Source of the DNA: Deltaproteobacteria bacterium
GTDB taxonomy: Bacteria > Desulfobacterota > SM23-61
Assembly (NCBI GenBank): GCA_026388915.1
Contig: JAPLIW010000453.1
Coordinates: 1-19,178, forward strand
DNA: 19,178 bases
Direction: 5' to 3'
Positions within the stretch are counted from its first letter, which is position 1. Every line of letters starts with the position of its first letter. Shown here piece after piece: positions 1 through 7,675 of this stretch. The notes beneath the pieces are model-generated. The model was not told where the DNA came from. It did not search any database and worked only from the letters and a program-made list of their open reading frames with translations. Made by a program: the position numbers and the translations under genes.

Positions 1-45
1 CTTGAAAATCATATCGAAGCCATATCGATTGAGATACCAATCGCT

Positions 46-92
46 GAAATCCCCCCCAACCCCCCTTTGCAAAGGGGGGCAGGGGGGATTTC
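46..92. repeat. G/C-tract palindrome downstream of the MFS gene
   Basis: The two halves are inverted copies centred on TTTGCAAA at 66-73. Six C (60-65) pair with six G (74-79), a two-base mismatch follows, then a second C tract (52-57) pairs with a second G tract (82-87), and GAAAT/ATTTC close the stem with one bulged C. It lies about 50 nt past the stop of the minus-strand transporter, so it could end that transcript, but no clear T run follows it on that strand. The form is that of a dispersed palindromic repeat; copy number elsewhere cannot be seen from here. Confidence 0.75.
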
Positions 93-143
93 TGGGAGAT
101 CTTTTCAGAGGGTAAAAGTTACCTTTTTCAAAGAGCTAAAGGG

Positions 144-1289
144 TTACAGTTTTTTTATAAGACTTAACTCGATGATGATTACCATGGCAAGCACTGCCAG
201 GCAGAGGATGTAAGGCGCCCTCAGCCCGGCCGAATGGGCCATGATCCCCCCGAGAAGCGGCCCCAACACTACCCCGCTCCCCAAGATGGATTCATGGAGC
301 CCGGTCCCCTTCCCTTTTTTCTTCATGAGACGGACCGTGTAGTACAGGCTGGAGTAGTAAGTCAGGCTGGCGCAAAGGCCCAGCATGATGAAGGCCGAGG
401 CAAAGATCAGCGGTTGGCTGAAGAAATAGATCAACAGCAGCCCGGATGCGGCCAGCAGCTGAGCCCCCAGGAGGTAATATTTATTGAAGTGCCATCGTTC
501 GCTTCCGCGGAGAAAAAAGAACCCCAGGAATTGGGCCAAGCCGACGCAGCTCATGAGCATCCCGATCATGTAAGGGCTCATGGTTAGCTCCATGGCCAGC
601 TTCGGAAATTGATAACGGGCATTTCCCAGGATGAAAAAGGAAGAAAAATTGGCAATCCATATGGCGTAGAGGAAAGTCCTCCCCTGGCTTGATTCTTCAG
701 GCTCGGAGGGTACCGACTCTATTTCCTTTTGCGGTTGGGGGATCCTCTCGTTTACGGAAGCCCGCATGACCAAGAAAAGGGAGATGCAAAGAGCGGCCGC
801 CAGCCAGAAAGGGAGACGGGAATGGAGGCCGAAAAGAAGCCCGGACAAAGTGGGGCCGATGAGGTGAGAGGCCGTCCAGGACATGTTAAAACTTCCGATG
901 TTCCGGGCAAGTCCCGACCCATTCCGCGATTCCGCGACCCAGGCCTGGAAAGCAGGCCAGAAAATGGCCATGCTGAAACCGTTGAGGGCGGCCAGGGCTA
1001 GGACGCCCTTCACCCCACCGATTTGGGTCATCAGGAGGCAAGAAATCCCAAAAATGAGGGGACCAGCGACCATGAGCGCGCGTCTCCCGAACCGGTCGGA
1101 AAGACGCCCCGCAAGGTTGGCCAGGATCATGTGGACGGAGGCGCTGATCGTCCCGATCAACCCCAGCTCAATCGGGTTGCCTCCCAGCTTGATCATCACC
1201 AGGGGCGCAGCCAGGTAAAAGATACTCGCGCTCAGGTCCATCCAGAAGGGGACGACGGTTATCATTATTCTTTCATTGATCTTAACCAT
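144..1289 (-). CDS. Major facilitator superfamily (MFS) transporter
   Basis: A predicted inner-membrane permease of about 381 residues, the usual size for a 12-helix MFS protein. Seen: the loop 2-3 signature motif A (GRLSDRFGRR) after the second hydrophobic segment, a first half of about six hydrophobic segments, a charged central loop rich in Glu, Pro and Ser, and a second set of hydrophobic segments. The substrate cannot be told; proton-driven drug or metabolite efflux is common in the family. I chose the ATG at 1289 (MVKINERI) because it puts a short cytoplasmic tail before the first helix. The frame is open up to an ATG at 1373, but that extension (MSPDGRSSRNG...) is not membrane-protein-like. 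No good Shine-Dalgarno sequence sits by any of the starts, so the start is uncertain. The gene is divergent from the lyase at 1666. Confidence 0.85.
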   Translation of the reverse strand: MVKINERIMITVVPFWMDLSASIFYLAAPLVMIKLGGNPIELGLIGTISASVHMILANLAGRLSDRFGRRALMVAGPLIFGISCLLMTQIGGVKGVLALAALNGFSMAIFWPAFQAWVAESRNGSGLARNIGSFNMSWTASHLIGPTLSGLLFGLHSRLPFWLAAALCISLFLVMRASVNERIPQPQKEIESVPSEPEESSQGRTFLYAIWIANFSSFFILGNARYQFPKLAMELTMSPYMIGMLMSCVGLAQFLGFFFLRGSERWHFNKYYLLGAQLLAASGLLLIYFFSQPLIFASAFIMLGLCASLTYYSSLYYTVRLMKKKGKGTGLHESILGSGVVLGPLLGGIMAHSAGLRAPYILCLAVLAMVIIIELSLIKKL

Positions 1290-1542
1290 GGTACAAAAAT
1301 GTTGAGTCGTTCCCCTTTTCATCCTGCGGGAAATACACGCCCCATTCCTCGAGCTTCTTCCGTCTGGGCTCAAATCCCAGCAAAAAAATCACGCCTTCTC
1401 CCCGGGAAGTTGCACCGCCCAGCCTCTGGGTTAGCATATCTTCTTTCTTGGGCATTGAAAAGGGAAGTCTGTCGGCCCGGACTCCCCCTGGATCCACCCT
1501 GCGCGCCGATCCGCCGGGGATGTAAAATTTAGCGGAACTTTG

Positions 1543-1571
1543 TTGAAATTTTTCCCCTTCTGGAATATGAA
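1543..1571 (+). promoter_or_regulatory. Candidate sigma70-type promoter for the lyase
   Basis: TTGAAA at 1543-1548, a 17-nt spacer, then TATGAA at 1566-1571. Transcription would start near 1578, just upstream of the ATG at 1588 of the leader-like ORF and about 90 nt before the lyase start. The -35 is good and the -10 matches four of six consensus positions. Read by eye only. Confidence 0.45.
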
Positions 1572-1587
1572 GAAAGAAGGGAAGACC

Positions 1588-1650
1588 ATGAACATGGCCG
1601 TCATGCCGACCATGGGTCTGGCCTGGTGGAAAGTCATCGGACTCTGGTAA
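1588..1650 (+). CDS. Possible 20-codon leader ORF upstream of the lyase
   Basis: The ORF encodes MNMAVMPTMGLAWWKVIGLW and ends in TAA at 1648-1650, directly against the lyase Shine-Dalgarno sequence (AAAGGAGG, 1651-1658). A purine-rich stretch (AGAAGGGAAG) precedes its ATG. An in-frame ATG at 1567 would add seven residues but falls in the proposed -10 box. It could act as a translated leader that couples ribosomes to the lyase, or could be chance; four Met and three Trp in 20 residues is unusual. No known family is recognised. Confidence 0.3.
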   Translation: MNMAVMPTMGLAWWKVIGLW

Positions 1651-1665
1651 AAAGGAGGAAAATAC

Positions 1666-3006
1666 ATGGCCAGTATGATCGACAGCCCCCTCTTCGGGGG
1701 CCTATTCACCACGGAGGAAATGCGCAAGGTCTGGAGCGACGAGGCCACCATCCAGAAATGGCTGGACGTGGAAGCAGCGCTGGCGCGGGCCGAGGCCCAG
1801 CTGGGGATCATCCCCCGGAGGCACGCCCAGGAGATCACCCGGAAGGCCCGGGTGGAACTCATCGACATGGAGGAGATGAAGCGGCAGCTCTTCTTCACCC
1901 ACCATCCCATCATGCCCCTGATCCGTTGCTTCCAGAAGGCCTGTTCTCCCCAGGCCGGAGAGTTCATCCACTGGGGGGCTACTACCCAGGACATCATGGA
2001 CACGGGGGCCGTGCTCCAACTCCGGGACGCCAACGCCCTGGTGGTCAAGGACCTGAAGGAGACCTACCGCCTGCTGGCCAAGATTGCCAGAAGGTACAAG
2101 AATACGGTCCAGGCCGGGCGCACCCACGGACAGCATGCGCTCCCCATCACCTTCGGCTACAAGGCGGCGGTGTGGGCCTCGATTATCAAGCGGCACCTCC
2201 AGCGGATCAGAGAGTTCTCTCCCCGCGTCTTCCAGGGCCAGTTCGCCGGGGCGGTGGGAACTCTGGCCTCCATCGGGGCCCCGGGGTTCAAGCTGCAGAA
2301 GATCCTGTTCGCCGACCTGGGCCTCGCCGTCCCGGAAATCGCCTGGCACGTGGCCCGGGACACCATGGCCGAGGTCGTCTTCGTTTACGCCATGATCGGA
2401 TCCACCCTGGCCCAGGTCTGCAACGAGATCGTCGGCCTCCAGCGGACCGAAGTGGCCGAAGTGGAAGAGCCCTTCCACATGGGGAAGGTGGGGTCCAGCA
2501 CCATGCCCCACAAGCGGAATCCCATGATGTCCGAGGGGGTCATCGCGCTCAGCAAGCTAATCCACGCCCAGGTGGGCCCGGCCCTGGCGGACATGATCGC
2601 CGAGAACGAGCGGGACCAGCGGGGCTGGATGGCCGAGTGGTCCTTCCTGCCCGAGACCTGCTGTCTCCTGAGCGGCATGCTCATCTGGACCAAAAAGGTC
2701 CTGGCCGGGCTGATCGTCTATCCGGAAAACATGACCCGGAACCTGGATGCCCTCCGGGGTCTCCTGCTCAGCGAGAACGTGATGCTGAAGCTGGGGGAAA
2801 AAATCGGGCGGCAGGCCTCCCACGAAGTGGTCTACGAACTCTGCATGGAGGCCTTCGAGAAGCGGGTTCCCCTGAAGTCGCTATTAATAAAGGATAAACG
2901 GGTGAACAAGTATCTGACCGAGAAAAAGATCGATGAGCTTCTTGACCCCACGAAATATACGGGCCTGGCGGCCCAGTTCGTGGACCGGGTGACCGGAAGG
3001 AAGTAA
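1666..3006 (+). CDS. Adenylosuccinate lyase / carboxymuconate cycloisomerase-family lyase
   Basis: A 446-residue member of the fumarase/aspartase superfamily, cytoplasmic homotetramers that catalyse beta-elimination or its reverse. Seen: the GATTQD loop (104-109), the GRTHGQHA active-site segment (151-158) and the family signature GSSTMPHKRNP (276-286) with its flexible-loop serines. The N-terminus (SPLFGGLFTTEEM, then WLDVEAALARAEAQLGIIP) looks more like 3-carboxy-cis,cis-muconate cycloisomerase (PcaB) than classical PurB, although the C-terminal helical region is as in PurB relatives. No purine or protocatechuate genes are adjacent, so the substrate is open. AAAGGAGG lies 7 nt before the ATG. 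It converges on the cNMP-fold gene with about 40 nt between the stops. Confidence 0.88.
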   Translation: MASMIDSPLFGGLFTTEEMRKVWSDEATIQKWLDVEAALARAEAQLGIIPRRHAQEITRKARVELIDMEEMKRQLFFTHHPIMPLIRCFQKACSPQAGEFIHWGATTQDIMDTGAVLQLRDANALVVKDLKETYRLLAKIARRYKNTVQAGRTHGQHALPITFGYKAAVWASIIKRHLQRIREFSPRVFQGQFAGAVGTLASIGAPGFKLQKILFADLGLAVPEIAWHVARDTMAEVVFVYAMIGSTLAQVCNEIVGLQRTEVAEVEEPFHMGKVGSSTMPHKRNPMMSEGVIALSKLIHAQVGPALADMIAENERDQRGWMAEWSFLPETCCLLSGMLIWTKKVLAGLIVYPENMTRNLDALRGLLLSENVMLKLGEKIGRQASHEVVYELCMEAFEKRVPLKSLLIKDKRVNKYLTEKKIDELLDPTKYTGLAAQFVDRVTGRK

Positions 3007-3048
3007 CGCCCGCTCAAAGCCAGAGATGCCCTCGGGTCGTCTCCGGCC

Positions 3049-3669
3049 TCATCCCGGCTGTCCGGCCCATTGAAGCAGCCGGCCGGCCACGACCTGGGCG
3101 AGGTTGGCCATGACCTTCACTCCCATCCTGGGTTCCTTGTGGATGAGGTAATAGAAGTCCGGGCTTTGCATGACCAGCAAACTGGAAGGGACCACGGTTT
3201 GTCCCGAGGCGGTGTAACGGTTGGGAGGGATCAGGAAGGACCACCCGATGATTTTCCCCGGGGTGCGGATGGGATAGCTCTCCCCCCGGGGAAGCCGGAC
3301 CAGGACTTCCCCCGCCTCCAGGATGAAGAGACGATCGGCCTTCTGTCCTTCTTCGAAGAGGGTCACTCCCTCGGCAACCGTCTCATCCCGGAGAAACTGA
3401 GCGACGACCTTCAGCTCCCAGTCGGTCAGGCCCTGCAGCACATCGACTTTGCGCAGACGGTCGATGTTGATCAGGTTCCTGCCGCTCTGCGCCAGCTTCT
3501 TTTCCACGATCTGCAGGAGTTCCTCCAGCTCGTCGCCCCGCTTCTTCAAAAAATCCCGGAGTTCTTTTTTGGAGCTGTAGGCAATCTCCATCCGCAGGTC
3601 GGTGAGGTAACGGACCAGAACTTCCCGCAGCAACTCCGCTTTCGAGTCCGACAGCTCTACTGGAACCAT
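3049..3669 (-). CDS. Cyclic-nucleotide-binding-fold protein without DNA-binding domain
   Basis: This 206-residue protein has a charged, helical, probably coiled-coil N-terminus (about 8-65) and a cNMP-binding beta-roll domain (about 72-190) typical of Crp/PKA regulatory modules (LQGLTDWELKVVAQFL, then FEEGQKADRLFILEAGEVLV). It ends soon after the domain, with no helix-turn-helix, so it is probably a sensor or partner protein and not a transcription factor. The phosphate-binding cassette keeps the Arg (R151, in NRYTAS), but the usual Gly-Glu reads Gly-Trp (142-143), so nucleotide binding is doubtful. AGGGGG lies 5 nt before the ATG. It is the second gene after the ATPase (stop at 3770), with 100 nt between and no promoter seen, so probably cotranscribed. 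Confidence 0.85.
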   Translation of the reverse strand: MVPVELSDSKAELLREVLVRYLTDLRMEIAYSSKKELRDFLKKRGDELEELLQIVEKKLAQSGRNLINIDRLRKVDVLQGLTDWELKVVAQFLRDETVAEGVTLFEEGQKADRLFILEAGEVLVRLPRGESYPIRTPGKIIGWSFLIPPNRYTASGQTVVPSSLLVMQSPDFYYLIHKEPRMGVKVMANLAQVVAGRLLQWAGQPG

Positions 3670-3769
3670 GGATTCCCCCTGGATGGTGGTGTGGAACCGG
3701 ACGGGGAGAAATCCCTTTTTCCCCCCCGGGGCCGGAAGGACGATAGGGCGGGCTATTGCCGGCCTCCGG

Positions 3770-5869
3770 TCACGGATATTTCTTTCCGCAATGGGGGCAG
3801 AATTGCCAGTTGGGATCCCTCACTTCGCCGCAACCCGGGCACTTATCCACCAGCACATACCCGCAGTAGGGGCAATTGGGAAAGTCCTTGCGCACCGACT
3901 CGCCGCAGTTGGGGCACAACATGCTGGCATCCTCTTCCCTCACGTAGATGACCCGGAGAAGTTCCGACATGGTGGTAATTCCCTGGTTGACCTTGTCGAT
4001 CCCGTCATCGTTCATGTATTTCATCCCCGTGTCGACCGAGGCTTTGAGAATGGCGTCCTCGGCGCCATCCTTGGCGATGATCTCCCGGATGAGAGGGTCC
4101 ACCTTTAAAACTTCGAAGACCCCGATCCGTCCCTTGTACCCGGTGTGGTTGCAGGCCGGACATCCCTTCCCCCGGTAGAATTGCAGGGCGGAGGTGTCTT
4201 TCAATCTCAGCCGGACCTTGGTCATCTCGTCCGTTGACGGGGTGTAAGTCTCTTTGCACTTTTCGCAGATCTTCCGCACCAGCCTCTGGGCCACGACTCC
4301 ATTCAGCGAGGAGGCGATTAAATACACGGGGATGCCCAGATTCTTGAGGCGGGTGATGGCCGCCACGGCGGTGTTGGTATGGAGCGTGGACAGGACCAGG
4401 TGGCCGGTCAGAGAGGCTTCCACGGCGATGTTGGCCGTCTCGCCGTCCCTCATCTCCCCGACCATGATCACATCCGGGTCCTGCCGCAGGACGGACCGCA
4501 GCGCGTAAGCGAAGGTCATGCCCGTCTTCTCGTTGATCCCCACCTGGGTGACCCCTTTGAGCTCGTATTCGATGGGGTCCTCCAGGGTGACGATGTTGAT
4601 GGCTTCGGTTTTGATATGATTGATCATGGCATACAGGGTGGACGACTTGCCGCTCCCCGTGGGTCCGGTGATGAGCACGATCCCCTGGGGTTTTTCGGCG
4701 ATAGAGCGCATGCGCATGAAATCTTTTTTGGAGGCCCCCGTGTCTTCCAGGTTCAGCAGCAGGGCCGACGCGTCCAGAAGACGAATGGTGATCTTCTCTC
4801 CGTAATTGGAAGGAAGAGAGGAGACCCGCAGGTCCAGGTCCCGGCCTTCCACCTTGACCTTGATCCTTCCATCCTGGGGGATGTGCTTTTCGGCGATGTC
4901 CATCCGGGCCATGATCTTCAGGCGGGAGGTCACCGCGCCCTGGACCAGCTTGGGGAATTCAAAGGCCTCCATGAGCAGGCCGTCGATCCTCTCCCGGACC
5001 CGGAAGTCTTTCTCCCGGGGCTCAAAATGAATATCACTCGCCCGGTTTCGGGAGGCATGGACGATCACGCTGTTCACCAGGCGGATGATGGGGGGAGAGT
5101 CCACCTTCTTGGCCACCTCCTCCATCGTCTCCGCCTCCTCGTTGGCCTCCTGTTCGGAAATGACCTCGATGGATCCCCCTTTGATCTCCCCCAGGATCTT
5201 TTCCAGGGGCTGAGAGAGATGGTAGAAACGACGAATCGCCGCCTTGATCTCCTTGATGGGGGCGATGGCCGGCCGCACCTCCCGGTTGGTGGCAAAACTG
5301 ATATCGTGGATGGCTTCGAAATCCAGGGGATCGGACATGACCACGGTGACAAACTTGCGGTCCACCGACAGGGGAAGGCACAAATTCTTGCGGGCCAGCC
5401 GTTCCGGAAGGAGGTCGATCGCCTCCGGCTCGACGACCACGGTGTCCAGGTCCACGTAGGGGATTCCCAGCTGGGCGGAGAGGGCCCGGGCCAGTTTCTC
5501 TTCGGTCACGAACCCCATCTCGGTCAGGACTTCTCCCATTCTCCGGTTGGTTCGTTTCTGCTCCTCGATCCCCTTGGCCAGCTGCTCTTTGCTGATCAGA
5601 TTGTAGTTCAGGAGGATCTCGCCCAGCTTTTTGGTCTTGATCATCGCCGGGACCCCCGCAGCGAGGGGTTCCGGCAGCAGTTTCTCCAGTTGAGCCGCCA
5701 AAGCCTGGCCCAGTGTCTCCTGGGTCAAAAATCCCAGCTCGGTGAGGATCTCCCCCAACATCTTCTTGGAAATCTTCTGTCTCTCGATCCCCTGGGCCAG
5801 CTGTTCTTCGGTGATGAATTTCTGGGCGAGTAAAATTTCTCCCAGCCTTTTTTTGATTTCCGAAACCAC
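3770..5869 (-). CDS. GspE/PilB-family ATPase, tandem MshEN motifs, zinc-ribbon tail
   Basis: A 699-residue motor ATPase of the type II secretion/type IV pilus assembly family, expected as a hexamer at the inner membrane. Domains: four 24-residue MshEN-type motifs (8-31, 37-60, 81-104, 110-133) in two pairs, each with a 5-residue spacer; the rest of a T2SSE N-domain (134-216); an acidic linker (230-255); and the ATPase core with Walker A GPTGSGKS (402-409), Asp box (427-433), Walker B region ending in GEMRD (466-475), His box STLHTN (494-499) and the zinc CxxC pairs C535/C538 and C570/C573. Residues 652-694 add an unusual double zinc ribbon (C652, C655, C666, C669; C677, C680, C691, C694). MshEN domains are known c-di-GMP receptors. 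It starts with GTG, chosen because AAGGAG lies 7 nt upstream. No pilus or secretion gene is adjacent. Confidence 0.93.
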   Translation of the reverse strand: MVSEIKKRLGEILLAQKFITEEQLAQGIERQKISKKMLGEILTELGFLTQETLGQALAAQLEKLLPEPLAAGVPAMIKTKKLGEILLNYNLISKEQLAKGIEEQKRTNRRMGEVLTEMGFVTEEKLARALSAQLGIPYVDLDTVVVEPEAIDLLPERLARKNLCLPLSVDRKFVTVVMSDPLDFEAIHDISFATNREVRPAIAPIKEIKAAIRRFYHLSQPLEKILGEIKGGSIEVISEQEANEEAETMEEVAKKVDSPPIIRLVNSVIVHASRNRASDIHFEPREKDFRVRERIDGLLMEAFEFPKLVQGAVTSRLKIMARMDIAEKHIPQDGRIKVKVEGRDLDLRVSSLPSNYGEKITIRLLDASALLLNLEDTGASKKDFMRMRSIAEKPQGIVLITGPTGSGKSSTLYAMINHIKTEAINIVTLEDPIEYELKGVTQVGINEKTGMTFAYALRSVLRQDPDVIMVGEMRDGETANIAVEASLTGHLVLSTLHTNTAVAAITRLKNLGIPVYLIASSLNGVVAQRLVRKICEKCKETYTPSTDEMTKVRLRLKDTSALQFYRGKGCPACNHTGYKGRIGVFEVLKVDPLIREIIAKDGAEDAILKASVDTGMKYMNDDGIDKVNQGITTMSELLRVIYVREEDASMLCPNCGESVRKDFPNCPYCGYVLVDKCPGCGEVRDPNWQFCPHCGKKYP

Positions 5870-5876
5870 TCCATTT

Positions 5877-5882
5877 CTCCTT
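5877..5882 (-). promoter_or_regulatory. Ribosome binding site fixing the GTG start of the ATPase
   Basis: AAGGAG on the minus strand, 7 nt before the GTG at 5867-5869. The nearby ATG (about 5873-5875) is in another frame and reads into a shadow ORF, so this site supports GTG as the true start. Confidence 0.75.
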
Positions 5883-6015
5883 TTGACCTTCTCCAGGTCC
5901 GGCCGCGCCCCTTCACCCGGGGAAAAAGATTTTCGGTTTCCGGGTCCCGCCGGAAGGGGAAAATCTAGCCGCAGAGAAGACTCGAGGCCCGGCCTCCCAT
6001 CATCCTCATGTCTGG

Positions 6016-6044
6016 AATTTACTAAATAAAAGAGGGAGAGTCAA
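6016..6044 (-). promoter_or_regulatory. Sigma70-type promoter of the ATPase/cNMP-fold operon
   Basis: On the minus strand: TTGACT (6039-6044), a 17-nt spacer, TAAATT (6016-6021). The start point would be near 6009, leaving a leader of about 140 nt before the GTG. The hexamers and spacing are close to consensus. The site lies between the oxidoreductase stop and the ATPase, so the ATPase operon seems independent of the oxidoreductase gene. Confidence 0.6.
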
Positions 6045-6158
6045 ATGGAAAAAAGGGATGGCCCATAACGGACCCGGGAGATTCGGAATCCATTGCCGGT
6101 TGGGCTTTGCCGATGGTCTGTTTTCTTTCTTTAACGGGCCAGAGGCAGGGGAAGAGAT

Positions 6159-7364
6159 TTACTTCAGCCTGGAAAAATCGAACTTCGCTCCGGCCAGTTC
6201 CTTCTTAAGGGAAGAGATGTCTTTCTTCGACTGAATGGCTTTCTGAATCTCCTCTTTTCCCCGCGTATCTCCCAGCAGCATGGCCCCGACGATACAATTC
6301 TCCTGCAATACCAGCTTCCGGTAAATCTTCCTGGCCTCGTCCCGGACCACGGCGGATTCCATCTTTCCCTCGGGGTCGATCTCCCCGGCGGCCAGCAAAT
6401 CAATGCCCACGACTTTGAGGGAATTGGAAGGAACGGTCCCGGAATAAATTCTTTCTTGCCCGGCCATATTGGTCCCGGCAATTTTCCCCTGCTCCATGGA
6501 GGCCGGCCAGATCCCATAGAAACGCCCCCGGTGTTCCACCGGATCCCCGGCGGCATAGATGCCCTCCAGGCCCGTGGACATTTGATCATCAACCTTGATT
6601 CCCTTGTCCACCGGCAGCCCCAGGGCCTGGGCCAAAGAGACCTCCGGCCTCACTCCGGCGGAGATCAAAACCAGGTCGGCGGGCAGTTCCTGCCCCCCTT
6701 CCAGGATGACCCGCAGTCCGCTCTTCCCCGCCGCGATCTCTTTGGTTTTGGCGCCCAGGAAAAAGCCGAATCCCATCTCCTCCATCTGCCGCTGCAGGAG
6801 GGCGGCCGCCGGCAGATCGGTCTGGCGCGGCAGAAGGCGGGGAAAAAACTCCACCACCGATACTTCCAGGCCGGTTTTCCTCAGGCCGTTTCCCGCCTCC
6901 AGCCCCAGAAGCCCGCCCCCGATGACCACGGCCTTCTTCGCCTCCCGGGCGATCTTCCGGATGGCCTCGGCATCATCGACGGTGCGAAGGGTGAAGACGT
7001 GCGGCGAAGAGGACCCGGGGATGGGGGGGAGAAAGGATTTCCCCCCGCAGGCCAGCAGGAGTTTATCGAAGGAGAATTCCGCTCCTTTCTGGGTTTGAGC
7101 CATCTTCTGCCGGGAATCGATCCGGGTCACTTCGGTCTGCAAAAAAAGATCGATCCGATTTTTTTCATACCATTGGGCGTTATGGAGGGTGAAATCCTTC
7201 AGCTGTTTTTCTCCCGCCAGATATTCGGGGAGCGCGGGGGTATAGTAGAAATGGTACCTTTCTTTGGAAAACATGAGGATTTTTCCACCCGGGTCGATTT
7301 TCCGGATGGTCTCGGCCGCGGAATTGCCGGCCACTCCGTTCCCCACGATCAGATAGGTTGCCAT
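6159..7364 (-). CDS. FAD-dependent NAD(P) oxidoreductase (NirB-N/rubredoxin reductase-like)
   Basis: A 401-residue two-dinucleotide-fold flavoprotein. Seen: the N-terminal FAD-binding glycine motif GNGVAG (8-13), the central NAD(P)-binding motif IGGGLLGLEAG (148-158) followed by an acidic residue after the second strand (VVE), and the second FAD motif GIYAAGD (268-274). The layout matches NADH:rubredoxin reductases and the N-terminal half of NirB-type nitrite reductase. No redox-active CxxxxC disulfide is present, so it is not a lipoamide- or thioredoxin-reductase type. The acceptor is unknown; no rubredoxin, nitrite or siroheme gene is in the window. GGGAGG precedes the ATG. A minus-strand TTGACA lies at 7449-7454, but no matching -10 follows it. 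Confidence 0.88.
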   Translation of the reverse strand: MATYLIVGNGVAGNSAAETIRKIDPGGKILMFSKERYHFYYTPALPEYLAGEKQLKDFTLHNAQWYEKNRIDLFLQTEVTRIDSRQKMAQTQKGAEFSFDKLLLACGGKSFLPPIPGSSSPHVFTLRTVDDAEAIRKIAREAKKAVVIGGGLLGLEAGNGLRKTGLEVSVVEFFPRLLPRQTDLPAAALLQRQMEEMGFGFFLGAKTKEIAAGKSGLRVILEGGQELPADLVLISAGVRPEVSLAQALGLPVDKGIKVDDQMSTGLEGIYAAGDPVEHRGRFYGIWPASMEQGKIAGTNMAGQERIYSGTVPSNSLKVVGIDLLAAGEIDPEGKMESAVVRDEARKIYRKLVLQENCIVGAMLLGDTRGKEEIQKAIQSKKDISSLKKELAGAKFDFSRLK

Positions 7365-7675
7365 GGGTCCCTCCCAGGAAAATGGTTATGAAACCAATAT
7401 TTTCGAAACTCCCTCTTTGCCCGGGCCACAACCCCAGCATCCCAGAAATGTCAACTTTTATGAGTCCGATCCCCCGGCAGAGCCGAGAATTACCTAAATT
7501 AAAATTAGGGCGGGGGCCTGAACCGGTCCCGCAGGAATGATTGGAAGGCAGGGGAAAAATGAATCAGGCAAAAACGGGATACCCCGCGGAGTCAAAACTC
7601 CTCGGGATATCCCGTGGACAGAGTCAAAATAATTGACTAATTTACCGGAGGAGGGGATTCCCCCCCTTGACCAAC
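7365..7675. other. Intergenic region between lipoprotein and oxidoreductase genes
   Basis: It holds the lipoprotein terminator (listed separately) and a near-palindrome CCTAAATTAAAATTAGG at about 7493-7509, which could be an operator for the oxidoreductase. Next to the lipoprotein stop there is also AGTCAA-N5-TTGACT near 7622-7638. Nothing coding is evident. Confidence 0.5.
7571..7615 (-). terminator. Rho-independent terminator of the lipoprotein gene
   Basis: A 19-bp stem with two mismatches (arms 7574-7592 and 7597-7615) closes a CAAA loop. On the minus strand it is followed by five T (7570-7574 region). It lies about 60 nt after the lipoprotein stop. Confidence 0.7.

Larger units (their letters stand above)
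1290..1665. other. Divergent intergenic region between transporter and lyase
   Basis: This stretch separates the two divergent genes. From 1543 it holds a candidate plus-strand promoter and a leader-like ORF, listed separately. At about 1363-1380 there is a small hairpin that resembles a tRNA T-arm, but no other tRNA part is near. I found no convincing minus-strand promoter for the transporter. Confidence 0.5.

Noticed and set aside
1363..1380. A T-arm-like hairpin CTGGGCTCAAATCCCAG
   Set aside because: No acceptor, D arm or anticodon arm can be built around it, so it is not a tRNA or an evident tRNA remnant.
1626..2897. A 423-codon frame overlapping the lyase in another frame
   Set aside because: Gly/Pro/Arg/His-rich product typical of a shifted frame; the lyase frame carries the family signatures.
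4379..5833. A 484-codon open frame on the plus strand, antisense to the ATPase
   Set aside because: It mirrors the GC-rich codon pattern of the true gene. The minus-strand product has full ATPase motifs; this one has none and is rich in His, Asp, Gly and Leu.
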